The notes: generated from the letters alone by a model not told the origin. Positions 9,024 through 19,221 are shown, counted from the first letter of the stretch. The stretch is 30,288 nt of DNA from Chara braunii (GCA_003427395.1 BFEA01000380.1:578745-609032); one strand, 5' to 3'. Translations and numbers: made by a program.

Positions 9024-11009
9024 CCCCCTCCCTCCCCAAATTACCGTCTTGAAGTTCCCCGAAACACGACGCACCCTCATTCCTGTAACTGGCATAACGT
9101 CTATACTGCACCGGGAAGATCGGCCGGGTGTATACGTTCGTTATCAGGGAAAGGTGTAGAGATAGAGGTGTGGAGACACAGATGGAAAATGACAGGAAAC
9201 ATGTAGAGATGGAGATGGGCCGTAGCATATGGACAATTCACACACAACCAAGCACGGGTATATACACAATGGCGGGTCCAATCTGTGAGTGGAGTATTTC
9301 CCAAAGTTTCACAACCGTTATTGGGGCGTTTCGCCATACCCGTGCCCTTTAGGGCTACATAACAAAATAGCCCAAATTTCAGGGGCATTTCAACCACTTT
9401 CCCTAAAATAAAAGCAGAGTCTTGACATGCTAGGAAGGACGTCATTCAGGTAGATAGAGAGCCTCACTCCACAACACTCTACAACTGGACGTTTTCTGGA
9501 CCAGATGAACTAAGGAGTCAATTTTGAATGTATTGGGTTCAGAAAGCACCCAAGTGCATGTAGAGTGGTTTGTCGTGGATTGATGCCCAATAACAGAAGA
9601 TGGTCCGACTGTGGTAGGATTGTTTGCGTTATTACAACCTTCAGCAGATGGTTTGAAATTATTATTAAATTAATGACAAAAGAGGCTAGTCTACCAAGTA
9701 GTACTATTTTATTCATCTTTATAATGGCTCCAGTAACAGTCCAGTTATTACATTTATGTTATTAAATGTTAAGTTTAACCGTCCCCGTAGAAAATAGTGC
9801 ACCTTTGACAGGCACGTTTTGTATCTTTTCCCCTTTTCTGAAGCGGTGGACACTGGACAGAGGCCAACACAGGACGCAACAGGTCTTGCTCCACTACCTC
9901 ACGATTCTACATGTGCCTGGACTGTGTTCATGACCAAATTCACGTGGAGAATTTTGGACTGATCAAACATTTTGAATACACCTGGGCCATAACTACCTCC
10001 TGATACATTTAGAATCTTGTGCAGTGAAACGAGGCCCAAAAATACATCAGGAAGGAAATTGTCCATGAAGAATTGAAAGAAGCAGGAGAAGAGGGGGGCA
10101 AGCATTTTTGAAACCACTGAGCTCCACAGAAGTAACAAGCAGAACAGCAATCATACGTTTTTTCATTCACCGATTAAATTTTACGGCCGGAGAAGGTACG
10201 CTTTTCTTTCACCACTTCGCCTACACAAGATCATCTAAAGCTGACGAAAGACCACACTGACTCACTGAGTCTTGCGTCAGCTGTAGTGATTCTGTGTAGG
10301 CACAGCCATGGATGCTTGTTCCTTTAGAAACCGAGTCTCCAATCTGCTGGTGTTCGTTGTACCTAAGAGGATAGGGATGCTGAGGGTTTCTCTGTGGGTT
10401 GTAATCTGGGATGGGTAGCATGTTCCCTGCCGACAGCATGGATAGCATGCAGGCACTGACGGGCGTTGCCAGGGCGAGTAGCCTCGTGTGGGAAAGGACG
10501 GGGATCGGACGACTATAAATGGGGGCAGGCCATGGGTACGGCCTCCAAGTCAGGTAGCGTGCGGGGCGGACAAAACGCGTCGAGGGATCGGCCGCGTGGA
10601 TGTGGTTCGATGTTCGTAATCGGATGGGCTTTGGATTTTTCGAGTGATGATCTTTACTGGTGTATCTGGAATCTGCTCTACTCCTTATGCTGTGTCTGAT
10701 TAGATCGTATGCATGCACAACGGAACGATTGTCATTGGTGAATTTCTTATTTTCGTTCTCATGTGTGGGCAGTCACTGCCGGACTGTCGCTCTCCAGTCC
10801 ATTCGTGGGCAGCAGCACGTGCTGGGAACCACGCCCAGCGTCCCAGTGCCCAGGTACTAGGTAGGCATTTTTTTGAAGTACTTTCCTCAAGGTATCAACG
10901 TGTGCGTTGGAAAACTGATTTTGAGAAGTTTCTTCCAATGCATGCCTAGTTCACGTAATTCATGCTATCAAGTGTGTGATTGCAAGTTTAGCGGAATCCA
11001 GGTACACTG

Positions 11010-11013
<4 letters not shown>

Positions 11014-11046
<33 letters not shown>
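11014..11046. repeat. (CA)n microsatellite
   Basis: Sixteen CA units, followed by TGTGTGCGCGCACA. Confidence 0.96.
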
Positions 11047-11048
<2 letters not shown>

Positions 11049-11347
11049 GTGCGCGCACATACACAAGTTTTTCAGACTTACTGCAAACACATTAGTCCGT
11101 CAGACTTGGTAGCATACCTGTCAGGACTCAAGGGTATGGACCGACGGTCTGCTAGGATGGCAGTGCTGGTGCGAGTGAAGTCAGCGTTTTCCTCAAGGGT
11201 ATGGCTGACTCTGGGTAACGTGGTGTTGAGCACAGGCCCCCACACCCTGCGACAAGCGTAGTACCTCAGGGTCGTGTCACACAGGATTAAGGTATTGCTT
11301 TTGAGTCAGCAGAGACACCACTCCGACCGTGCGTGCCCGACAGGTGG

Positions 11348-11419
11348 CGCCGTTGCCGGGGAACGAACCCGGGCCTCCTGTGTGACAGGCAGGGATACTT
11401 ACCACTATAATACAATGAC
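11348..11419 (-). tRNA. tRNA-Asp(GTC)-like sequence, probably a pseudogene or SINE head
   Basis: Read on the minus strand, 72 nt fold as a cloverleaf. The acceptor arm GTCATTG pairs with CAACGGC with one A-C mismatch and one G-T wobble. The D-arm region TATAGTGGTAAG is close to an A box. The anticodon loop is CTGTCAC (anticodon GTC, Asp) on a CCTGC/ACAGG stem with one mismatch. The T arm CCGGG/CCCGG has a GGGTTCGTTCC B box. The discriminator is G, as in tRNA-Asp, followed by CCA at 11345-11347. Nuclear tRNA genes do not normally encode CCA, so either this is coincidence or the sequence was copied from a mature tRNA. A T-rich stretch precedes it and no TTTT terminator follows directly. The stem mismatches and intronic site favour a pseudogene or tRNA-derived SINE over a working gene. 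Confidence 0.6.
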
Positions 11420-11487
11420 AAAAAAAAAAAAAAGGAAAAAAAATTGAAAAAAAAAAAGAGAAATCAGATTTAAAAATCCTGGGCATA

Positions 11488-11590
11488 CTGTCGGGGTTCA
11501 ACTGCCTGCCGAGTCGATGAAAGTCCGAAGGAACAGTCTGTGACAGGCATGATTTGTCGAGTTCGAGTTGTGTAAAAACTGTAAAGCGAA
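11488..11590 (-). repeat. Dispersed repeat R, inverted copy
   Basis: The reverse complement gives CACAGACTGTTCCTTCGGAC, a TTTCATCGACTCGGCAGGC block, then AGTTGAACCCC, matching the ordered blocks of the other R copies. Confidence 0.55.
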
Positions 11591-11671
11591 CATGACAACA
11601 CACACACAAACAAAAAACACACTCAGCGGATCAATCCAGGAAGAGCCATGAGAATAGACTTTCATACGCAC

Positions 11672-11865
11672 CTCCGCAACACCCAGCCACACCCAACCGG
11701 AGCCGAACACTCCTGCGCAGGCTCCATTGAACAATGTTTGAAACTTTTCGAAAGAGCCGAATGTCTCCCCAATCGCATCCTTCAGTTTGCCTGACGGTTC
11801 ACGTGCCGCCATACCGCGCGGTGCCATATACGTCCAAAACAGGCTGTGATTATAATGACCTCCAG
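11672..11865 (-). CDS. Fe/Mn superoxide dismutase, internal exon
   Basis: Superoxide dismutase of the Fe/Mn family converts superoxide to oxygen and hydrogen peroxide. This 194-nt exon starts after a CCAG acceptor (AG at 11866-11867) preceded by a T-rich stretch, and ends GCGGAG before a GTGCGT donor at 11671. The first base of its first codon belongs to an exon not found here; it ends on a codon boundary. It encodes a [10 protein letters not shown] motif, whose first His is the family's second metal ligand, then EPSGKL, FGSFEKF and [10 protein letters not shown], all in family order. No stop interrupts the frame. Upstream exons that should carry the leader and first metal-binding His were not recognised between 11866 and the window end; the assembly gap at 12920-13149 may hide one. 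Exon identity is seen directly; the donor and acceptor are inferred from consensus and from the clean fit to the next exon. Confidence 0.93.
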
Positions 11866-11982
11866 CTGGTCATCGTTTTTTCAGCACAAAAAACGGAAAA
11901 AAGTCAACAACACAATATTACAGTGCACATCAGCCATTCATGTGCTCAGTTAAGTGGCAAGAGTCGGTTTCATCCACAATAT

Positions 11983-12102
11983 GGACATCGCTCCACTACT
12001 CACCACATGCACAGAAAACAAAAAAAAAATCCCACGTATCTTTCCATGTTCTAGCAAAAGGTACTCTCTATTTTAATTTAGTCGAATAGTGGAGCAAGGC
12101 CC
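11983..12102. mobile_element. MITE family M1, copy 1
   Basis: Ends are ATCGCTCCACTACTC on the left and TAGTGGAGCAAGGCCC on the right. The interior has CACATGCACARAAAAC and the family word GTATCTTTCCATGTTCTAG. About 120 bp, non-coding. Confidence 0.75.
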
Positions 12103-12548
12103 TATGAGGCAAGCAACGCACGTTATCCACATGGAAGAGTTTCTGCTTCCCAAGAGACGAACGGCATGGCCGCACCACTCTCGAAATGTGAAAAGAAAAT
12201 ATTGTGGGGGGTGCATCTGGCCATGTTCTACGAGGAAGTTCATTCTCATTTTGTACATTCAGAGAGTGCTGTGGTGGCAATGCCCTAAGGGACGAAAACA
12301 TCCACGCGTTGATGGAGTAAAGACAATAACAGCATCTGCTCAAATTCAGCTCAATAGAGAGCCTGCCTATCTGCAGTATGATTGGCAGAGGAGGAGAATG
12401 AGGACCTTTCGCCCACAGCTGTCCGCCTGCAGCACAACTACTGTGACCCTTGGCCTCACATGCGCACTCTCCAAATGTGCAAGATGAGAATGAATCTTCC
12501 GCAAGAACATAAAACTTCCAAGGAAACACCGACATATTTTGTCTTTTA

Positions 12549-12665
12549 GACATACATATAAAAAATAAGAATCAAAATTATAGGAATTGATCAATTCCAA
12601 GTAAGAATCAAAATAGGAATTGATCAATTCCTACTTTGATTCTTATTTTTTATATGTACGTCTTG
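12549..12665. repeat. AT-rich imperfect palindrome with arms of about 50 bp
   Basis: ACATATAAAAAATAAGAATC and the following bases to GGAATTGATCAATTCC at 12599 are repeated inverted at 12614-12665. GGAATTGATCAATTCC is itself a perfect 16-bp palindrome and occurs twice. A hairpin MITE is plausible. Confidence 0.85.
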
Positions 12666-12679
12666 AAAAAGAAGACAAT

Positions 12680-12838
12680 ATATATATATCGTCACAAACA
12701 GAACTGCCCGGTAAAACCGTAGGCAGAGAGAGAGAAGAGGACAACAAACGAGGGGCTGTGACAAACTGTTTCGTCGGAGTTTCACCGGCTGAACCCTCAA
12801 CAGTCTGCAGAATCCCCTCACTGATTACACTGTAAATG
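12680..12838 (+). repeat. (TA)n-associated repeat T followed by repeat R
   Basis: TATATATATCGTCACAAAC, AGAACTGCCCGGTAAAACCG, TAGGCAGAGAGAGAGAAGAG, then GAGGGGCTGTGACAAACTG runs into R (TTTCGTCGGAGTTTCACCGG). The same order is found at 22350-22505, so T and R may be parts of one element. Confidence 0.75.
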
Positions 12839-12846
12839 ATAATCTA

Positions 12847-12919
12847 CCTTAACCAAAATCAAAGTAGACTATCACTCACCCACACCAGATGGAAAACTCT
12901 ACAGACTGTCGGTTCACAC
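12847..12919. repeat. 73-bp sequence left of the gap, identical to 13150-13222
   Basis: The 73 bases ending GTCGGTTCACAC directly before the N run recur without change directly after it. Confidence 0.97.
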
Positions 12920-13149
12920 NNNNNNNNNNNNNNNNNNNNNNNNNNNNNNNNNNNNNNNNNNNNNNNNNNNNNNNNNNNNNNNNNNNNNNNNNNNNNNNNN
13001 NNNNNNNNNNNNNNNNNNNNNNNNNNNNNNNNNNNNNNNNNNNNNNNNNNNNNNNNNNNNNNNNNNNNNNNNNNNNNNNNNNNNNNNNNNNNNNNNNNNN
13101 NNNNNNNNNNNNNNNNNNNNNNNNNNNNNNNNNNNNNNNNNNNNNNNNN
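12920..13149. other. Assembly gap, 230 N
   Basis: Unknown sequence. The identical flanks suggest an unresolved tandem repeat or an allelic or mis-joined contig end. Confidence 0.99.
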
Positions 13150-13397
13150 CCTTAACCAAAATCAAAGTAGACTATCACTCACCCACACCAGATGGAAAAC
13201 TCTACAGACTGTCGGTTCACACCCCATCACAAGCCAGCAAAACATCCACGAAACAAAGAAAGGTCTGTTACAGCCAAAAAATACACTCCAGACACGCCGC
13301 TGGCACTAGAGGCACAGCATGGCCGCCTAGTAACGGCCCCGACCACTGCCGCTCGACCTGACCGGAAAAAACCGTATCAGGAAGCTAGCGAAGTCGT

Positions 13398-13470
13398 AGT
13401 ATATATCGTCACAAACAGAACTGCCCGGTAAATATATATATATTGTCACAAACAGAACTGCCGGTATATA
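13398..13470 (+). repeat. Repeat T, two further short units
   Basis: TATATCGTCACAAACAGAAC followed by TGCCCGGTAAA, then TATATATTGTCACAAACAG and AACTGCCGG, ending in (TA)n. Period about 42 bp. Confidence 0.8.
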
Positions 13471-13921
13471 TATATATGTTAATTATCTTGGAGACGTAAG
13501 TATGTTCACTCTCACCGTCCACACTCTGTGAGAATTGCTCGAACATCATCAATCCAGCAATGCTGCTCTGTCCAGGGCCTCCAGACCGAAGGGCTGCGGG
13601 GTATGTTTCCTGAATTGGCCGCTCTTCGAGCCTCATCTCATGCAAGAGCCAGGGGGCTGGCATCACAGCTCCAGGCACATTTTGGATGCCCTCTTTTTTT
13701 TTTTTTGCCCTTTTAAATCCTCACCAAATGCGTAGACACTAAGTGCCTTAAACGACCAGTACCTTTCCCATATATCAGCCGCAGGCAGAAAAAAAGGGCC
13801 CACAATGGAAAACAAGTCGCCGATTAAATCTATCAACAACGACCCAATCCCGCTTGGCTGCCAGATATACCAGCACGTATTTGACTCTAAAACGGGCAAA
13901 GGAACTGGTGAGTCTGGTGGT

Positions 13922-14357
13922 TTAAACCGCTAGTACACGGCCCCAGCCTTGCAGAAAGTTATTGTCGCCTTCAGCAAAACTCAGAGCACAAGCCGGGCCC
14001 CCGTTGGAAAAAATATCAGCGGCCTCCGAAGTGGTGCGGGTTTCATGATGACACCCGCGGGCCGATATGTGGAATGTGCTTTTACGGCACGCTTCGGTTT
14101 GTCTACTGTTGCCAGTTGGCGGTCAAGGTCCCATCCATACCAATTAGAGCACCAGAACCTCGCCCAGCTGTCAAAGCCAGGCCTGAAAATGTGCCCTGCA
14201 AGCCACAAAAATATGAACCGGCCTGGGCCTCATTTTGGCTGGCACCACCAGCCATTTGGGTCCGGTACACCAACCGGGTTTACCACTGAAAATTGTGGCC
14301 AAAAATGAGCCGCAGATTTGTATTGTTTTCAAGTGGGGGAAGGCACTGGTGGTTTAA
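13922..14357. mobile_element. Fold-back family D, copy 1
   Basis: Left end TTAAACCGCTAGTACACGGC and right end GGCACTGGTGGTTTAA are imperfect inverted repeats. The left 65 bases match the reverse complement of the right end of the copy at 27274-27890 (CTGGGGCCGTGTATTGGTGG). Another D right end (GTCTGGTGGTTTAA) abuts at 13925, so two elements sit end to end. No coding capacity seen. Confidence 0.55.
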
Positions 14358-14554
14358 GAGACACTGCAACATAACAATGATGATATGAGGCCAGCATATT
14401 TAAAACAGTGGAAGGGAACCAATCTCGCAATGATATCAATCACCGTCGGGCCCTTGGATCCCCTGGTGGCAAAACGCCACGTTTTTCAAACAGGGACCCT
14501 CACACCGGTGGTAGTTCATAATGAACTTGCAAACAGGATCTTACCCAGCTGCTG

Positions 14555-14626
14555 GGAAAAGGCCTGCTCCAAATTACCTCCCCCCGCCCAAAAAAAAAAA
14601 AAAAAAAAAAAAGGAAAAGGCTGCTC
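14555..14626 (+). repeat. Poly(A) insertion between imperfect direct repeats
   Basis: GGAAAAGGCCTGCTC at 14555 recurs as GGAAAAGGCTGCTC at 14613; between them lie about 20 bases and a run of 23 A. Like the 4.2 and 6.3 kb cases, it looks like a tail with target-site duplication. Confidence 0.55.
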
Positions 14627-14966
14627 GAGCAGCCATTTGAAAAACACTTCCTTCACAGCAGCAGCCCCGCAACAGTAAAATCACACCAAAACATGGCGCT
14701 GATCCTCCGAACAACAACATCAAAATCATTGTGACACAACAGCCATCACATGCCTGTTCATTGTCCACCTATTAGCTACACGAACGACAAAAACAAACCA
14801 AAGATGTCAACACAAATTCCCCTCCCCCCCCAACAATCCAGCCAAACAGGAAAGGAGGGGTAACCGTCAAGAATCAGGGCCTACGGGGAAAATGTGGCCC
14901 CCTGTGTCAGAAGCCAAACGACATGAACAAGAAAACAACACCAGCCCCGTAACATCCTTCCCCTCC

Positions 14967-15036
14967 CCCCCCCCCCCCCCCCCCCCCCCCCACAAAAAAA
15001 AAACAAAAAAACANCCCACAAAAAAAAAACAAAAAA
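14967..15036. repeat. Poly(C) tract and A-rich duplicate around a single N
   Basis: A run of about 25 C ends at 14991. CACAAAAAAAAAACAAAAAA occurs on both sides of the N at 15014, so this is another contig join over duplicated sequence. Confidence 0.85.
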
Positions 15037-15095
15037 ACATCCCTATCGCACACCCGCCGTCCGAATACAGTACCAACGCCAACCAAACAGGAAAA

Positions 15096-15195
15096 GGGCC
15101 TTACACAAAAGACATATCATGGCAGTGTATCTATCCATGTTCTAGCCGAAGATCACTCTCATTTCGCACATCTCAAGAGTAGTGGAGCGAGGCCC
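15096..15195. mobile_element. MITE family M1, copy 2 (left end damaged)
   Basis: Right end AGAGTAGTGGAGCGAGGCCC and interior GTATCTATCCATGTTCTAG are intact. The left end has GGGCCTT then ACACAAAAGAC, lacking about 20 bases present in copy 3. Confidence 0.75.
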
Positions 15196-15360
15196 AAATA
15201 GTGGTACTCTAGAAACATCCAGCCAGGCCCAACACAAAAAGAAATGAAGACAACAAAATGTGATGCTTCTTCTTGGAACAACTATAAGGTGGCCGGTGCA
15301 CAATAATTCCGAATTCCCGGGAATAACAGGAAGCTGCAAGTCTGGGCCGAGGGCGTGCGT

Positions 15361-15801
15361 ACCTGGTACTGGACCCAGTACCAGCAGTTGGGTAGCACCA
15401 CTGGATGGTCTCGGCCTCAGGGCTTTTGGAATTTGGAACCATAGGTCCAGGCGCCCAGGGTAGGCGGGACCTGGCGTACAAAGTTTGTCAGCGACAGGGA
15501 GTGGAGTAGGCTGCATACGTTGTGGATAGTCGTCAGCATTAGAGACTGGTGGCTAAACGTCAGTACGACTCGCTTCAGCACTCGAGTGCTGATGAGTAAA
15601 CTCGCGTGGCTCTTGCGTAAGGTAGGCGACAAGATCGGGGGTTTCTTGGGGCTGTGCCATCCGTTGAAAACAGTCGGCAGACGCATGTGTGACGCTTCCA
15701 AGCTTGTATCGATCTCCTTTCATGCAGACTTGGCTACAGCAATTTGTGCCGTAATACTGTATTCTCTGGTGTTGGTTGCTCATTCTTGTGTGCATCGTGC
15801 A
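15361..15801 (+). repeat. Dispersed element P, copy 1
   Basis: About 440 bp, alignable throughout with 16861-17307: GGACCCAGTA near the start, GCTTTTGGAATTTGGAACC, GGCTCTTGCGTAAGGT, and TCTCTGGTGTTGG near the end. Open frames (minus 15417-15701) are not conserved intact between copies, so it appears non-coding. Confidence 0.8.
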
Positions 15802-15815
15802 TCTTGTGTGCATCG

Positions 15816-16856
15816 TGCATTCTCGCCTGTGCGTGTTGCCATGTACTGATATACCACAAGAAGCATGGAGGCGCAGCCTAGAGGACAAGGGGGCTCAAAG
15901 GTCGACCGAGCGGGGAGGACACACATATGTGGGGGTCCAAGTATGGCATAGAATGCAGGGCCAAATGGGAAAAAAAGGTAAAGTAGCTGTGATCAGTCCC
16001 GAAGTATCTGGTCTGCAATGCAGTCCAGATACCTGTTAAATGTTCAGGAGTGAAGTCAGACCCGTACCCCGATTCGAGTAACTCCTTTTGCAAGCATCTC
16101 GTACATATACATTGCTACCGTCTTCCCCCGAACATAACTCACCCTAAAAACGAATGTATAAAAGCTGTATTTCCGGCCAGATACAGCCAAAACAAGGGTG
16201 CGTTCTGTTCGAGGGAAGACGCTAGGAGGTCCAATGAATTCATGCCGTACATTTAAATTTACATCCAGTCCCATATCACACAAAACAAACAGCGAAAATT
16301 TCCGCATACAGTTCACGTCGATCTGCTACCGCAACAGGCATGCAAGCCAAAGATCGTTCAGCAAGCTCTCACATGCACCCCGACATGCCTCCGTCCAGAA
16401 GCATTCACCCTCTTATAGGAGGGAGAGCAGTGCAATAGAGAGGCTCGGTCTTATTTTAGTTGGACAAGGGCAAGCATTCAACACAGGCGCGTTGTCAACT
16501 CGCCCTTCATTTTCGCTGCACCTGACAGAAAACATAGCTTGTATACGGGAAAATCTCACGTACATAAAAAATGAGGGTGTGCATGTGCGCCAGGCCCCCA
16601 ACAGCTGAAAAAAGAAAAAGCAACCAGTCCAACCTCACTCTTCCCTCTTCCCATACTGGGAAACCTGGCCGCAGCCCACATCCTACAATATCTGCCACAG
16701 GTCGCCCGGATGTTGGCGGAATTCCTTGGAAGGCGACATCCCGAGTTTTAGAGGCTAGGTTTTGGAAAATGTGTCGTTCCTTTGATGAATGCTTTGTGAT
16801 TGGTAGGCCCTTCAGGAGTTGCTGTTTCAGGGGACCTGGGACTTTCCCATAAGCAT
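15816..16856. other. Stretch between the two P copies, no gene recognised
   Basis: Only a short palindrome near 16007-16032 (TATCTGGTCTGCA...GTCCAGATA) is noticeable. Open frames on both strands overlap each other and show no domain. Confidence 0.6.
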
Positions 16857-16860
16857 GCCT

Positions 16861-17307
16861 ACCCTGTATTGGACCCAGTAGCGGTTGGGTAGCACCACGG
16901 GACGGTTTCGGCCTCAGGCTGGGCTTTTGGAATTTGGAACCCATATTACCCATTAGATTGGCTGGTTGGCCCGCCCAGGGTATGCGGGACCTGGAGTACG
17001 AAGTTTGCCACAGACAGGGAGTAGGCTACATAGGATTTCGATAGTCATCGACATTAAATCCTGTATCAACGTCTGTACGACTTCCTTCAGTGCTTCGGTG
17101 CTGATGAGAGTGTGGCTCTTGCGTAAGGTTGGCGGCAAGATCGGGGCTTTTTTCGGGGATGTGGACAGTTGGTGGATGTGTGTGTGACACCACTACCGAG
17201 CTTGTTTCCATCTCCTTTTTTGCGGACTTGGCTACTCTAACAGCAATTTCTCCTGTGCTACTGTGTTCTCTGGTGTTGGCGTGTTCATTCTTGTGTGCAT
17301 CATGCAT
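16861..17307 (+). repeat. Dispersed element P, copy 2
   Basis: Direct repeat of 15361-15801 with many substitutions and small indels, including a longer segment after GGAACCC. Same orientation, about 1.5 kb apart. Confidence 0.8.
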
Positions 17308-17409
17308 GGTCATTTCCTACACGTCGTACATGGTCAGAAGTTCTAATGGCAAAATCAAGCGCCGACTACTCCTTTTTTCTTTCTTCTTTTTTTTCTTTCT
17401 TCTTTTTTT

Positions 17410-17540
17410 TCTTTCTTCCACGCCCGTGGCCGGGCTACAGTCGAGACGTCTAGGCCATGCCTGTGGCTGGGCTACGGCTTAGATGTCAAGGCCACAGCCG
17501 CGATGTCTACGCCACGCCCATGATGGCTGGGCCACGGCAA
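17410..17540. repeat. Degenerate tandem repeat of about 43 bp
   Basis: GTGGCYGGGCTACRG, AGAYGTCTAGGCCAYGCC-type blocks recur about three times after a TTTCTTTCTTC run. The next 570 bases to 18110 hold poly(T)-rich sequence and no gene. Confidence 0.65.
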
Positions 17541-18114
17541 AAAGGGCTCTCCGTGAGTTCCAAGTTGCTTTCCAACCCCGCCCCTCCCCAAGTTATTTTC
17601 CAACCCGCCTCATGATCCTAAAATTATAGAAAGGAAAAAGAGTATCGAAACCGGCTCCCACCCCAGCCCTCCAGAACGACCTGTAGCGGTACCAGTACCT
17701 TCCACTAATGCCAATTGTTGAAACTGGTAGGCCGTCAGAAGCCCGAGCTTTTTTTTTTTTTGAGGTTTCCAACTTCCCTGACTCGGCGCAGACGTGCAGT
17801 GCCCTGTTATTCCTGCGACTTCAAAACCATGGCACCGGTCGCAGTTTTTTTTCTTTTTTTCTTTTTTTGAACCTTCGAATTTTTCTTTTATTGTTTTGTT
17901 TTCGAGTAAGTTTTCCTTTTAGTGGGCTGGATTTACAAGAGCAACATTTTGTTTCCTGTTTGGTCGGTTTCTGGGATCATCTTTGGTTTAATAGGGGATT
18001 TTCATCATTTTCTTCAGTTTTTTGGGACCATCTGTGGTTGACGCCGACGGGACTGTCGTTTGGGCGGTGAAGGACACACACAACTGGACCGCACGCAAAT
18101 TTTCACTCGATGAC

Positions 18115-18241
18115 GGCCTTGCTGCACTACTCTCGACATGCACAAAAGACGAACATCATGGCCATGTATCTTTCCATATTCTACAGGACGATTCAATCTC
18201 GTTTTGCTCGTTTCGAGAATCGAGAGTAGTGCAGCGAGGCC
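18115..18241. mobile_element. MITE family M1, best-preserved copy
   Basis: 127 bp with 22-bp terminal inverted repeats differing at one base: GGCCTTGCTGCACTACTCTC at the left, and GAGAGTAGTGCAGCGAGGCC at the right. Interior has ACATGCACAAAAGACG and CATGTATCTTTCCATATTCTA. No target duplication is obvious. Confidence 0.9.
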
Positions 18242-18740
18242 CAATGTCATGTTTTCTTGTGCAAAAAAATGCACCTCAGTGACCTCACACAATGGGTAAC
18301 CTCCTTCTCCACAGCCTGGGAAAGCTGTTCCAGTAAGAATGTAACACACATTAAGCAATAAGACACCTCAGCAATAAACACGCAAAAGCCATACAAGCAT
18401 TATCAGCAGGTGGCCTTTTTACGCCCTTTCCCTGTGTTCGCTGCCACCGTCGCCACGTGGTGAGCTGAAGCGCAACCGCATGTGTGAGTGAGCTCACACG
18501 AGCTCCTCACACACTTATTCAACATGTCTCAGTGTCGTGCGACTCAGGGGAGCATATCTGTCTTTATTCCACCCACTTTTGTCGCAGCCTTTCTGGGAAA
18601 GTGCCCTGCCAGTTTCTAGGCTGGCATACTCAGGAAGTGACAGAAACCTCACAGGACCTTCTTTTTTTTTTTCTTTTTTCTTTACTTTTCCGCAATGCAT
18701 TTTCAGTCACACAGTGCCCCCTCAACCACCACCATCATAA

Positions 18741-18898
18741 GATTTGGCATGACGCATTGTGCGGGCTGCGGGATTCGCCGACTCTGATTCTGCAATCACC
18801 TCTGGAGGTCACCAGGAGATTTGGCATGGCGCATTGTGCGGTCTGCGGAATTCGCCGACTCCGATTCTGCTGTCAGCTCTCTGGAGGTCAGCAGGAGA
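18741..18898. repeat. Tandem duplication, 77-81 bp
   Basis: GATTTGGCATGRCGCATTGT, GCGGRYTGCGGRATTCGCCG and a CTCTGGAGGTCASCAGGA end occur twice. CACCTCTGGAGGTCAC resembles the central palindrome of the M2 MITE nearby. Confidence 0.95.
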
Positions 18899-18937
18899 TC
18901 CCAGCCAGGCAAAGAAAGAGCCAACTACACCTTGAAC

Positions 18938-19004
18938 GAAAATATATGAGTCTCAGATAAGCCAAAAAAACGAAAATATATGAGTCTCAGATAAGCCAAA
19001 AAAG
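18938..19004. repeat. Tandem duplication, about 33 bp
   Basis: CGAAAATATATGAGTCTCAG ATAAGCCAAAAAA occurs twice in a row. Confidence 0.95.
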
Positions 19005-19221
19005 CACAACTTAAAAAAGGTCTGACAAGCAGAGAACTCCCGCAGGCTGTTCAGAGTCTTCAGACTAGCCCCTCATTTCTTTTTGGCAGTTTCGGTAAAT
19101 TGGTATGTGGCCCAGTTTCAACCCAGGTACCCACTGGGCCACTGGCAGCCAGTCCACTTCGTCCGTAAAAGGGAATCCGATGGAAAAAGGGCACCAGCCG
19201 TTAGTTCGTTTTCGACAGTCA

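Larger units (their letters stand above)
6735..11671 (-). other. Intron of the superoxide dismutase gene (about 4.9 kb)
   Basis: The intron begins GTGCGT at 11671 and ends TGGCAG at 6735, phase 0. It is filled with low-complexity DNA: a 32-bp duplication near the 3' splice site, an interrupted (CA)n array, an (AATC)n-like run, (CT)n tracts, a GA/TC hairpin, a tRNA-Asp-like sequence and a dispersed repeat. Between 7260-7830, 8100-8500 and 9030-11000 I see no convincing gene or repeat; open frames there (for example 10221-10718 and 9899-10150, both minus) resemble nothing I know. Confidence 0.85.

Noticed and set aside
9899-10150. 83-codon hydrophobic minus frame
   Set aside because: No family recognised; length is within chance expectation.
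10221-10718. 165-codon minus frame in the dismutase intron
   Set aside because: No recognisable domain or homologue and no supporting splice pattern; kept only as a possibility.
12068-12553. 161-codon minus frame overlapping a 132-codon plus frame
   Set aside because: It overlaps M1 and the AT palindrome at its ends, shows no domain and lacks the dismutase N-terminal motifs sought there.
16507-16953. 148-codon minus frame
   Set aside because: Runs into element P copy 2, and the corresponding frame in copy 1 is not preserved.
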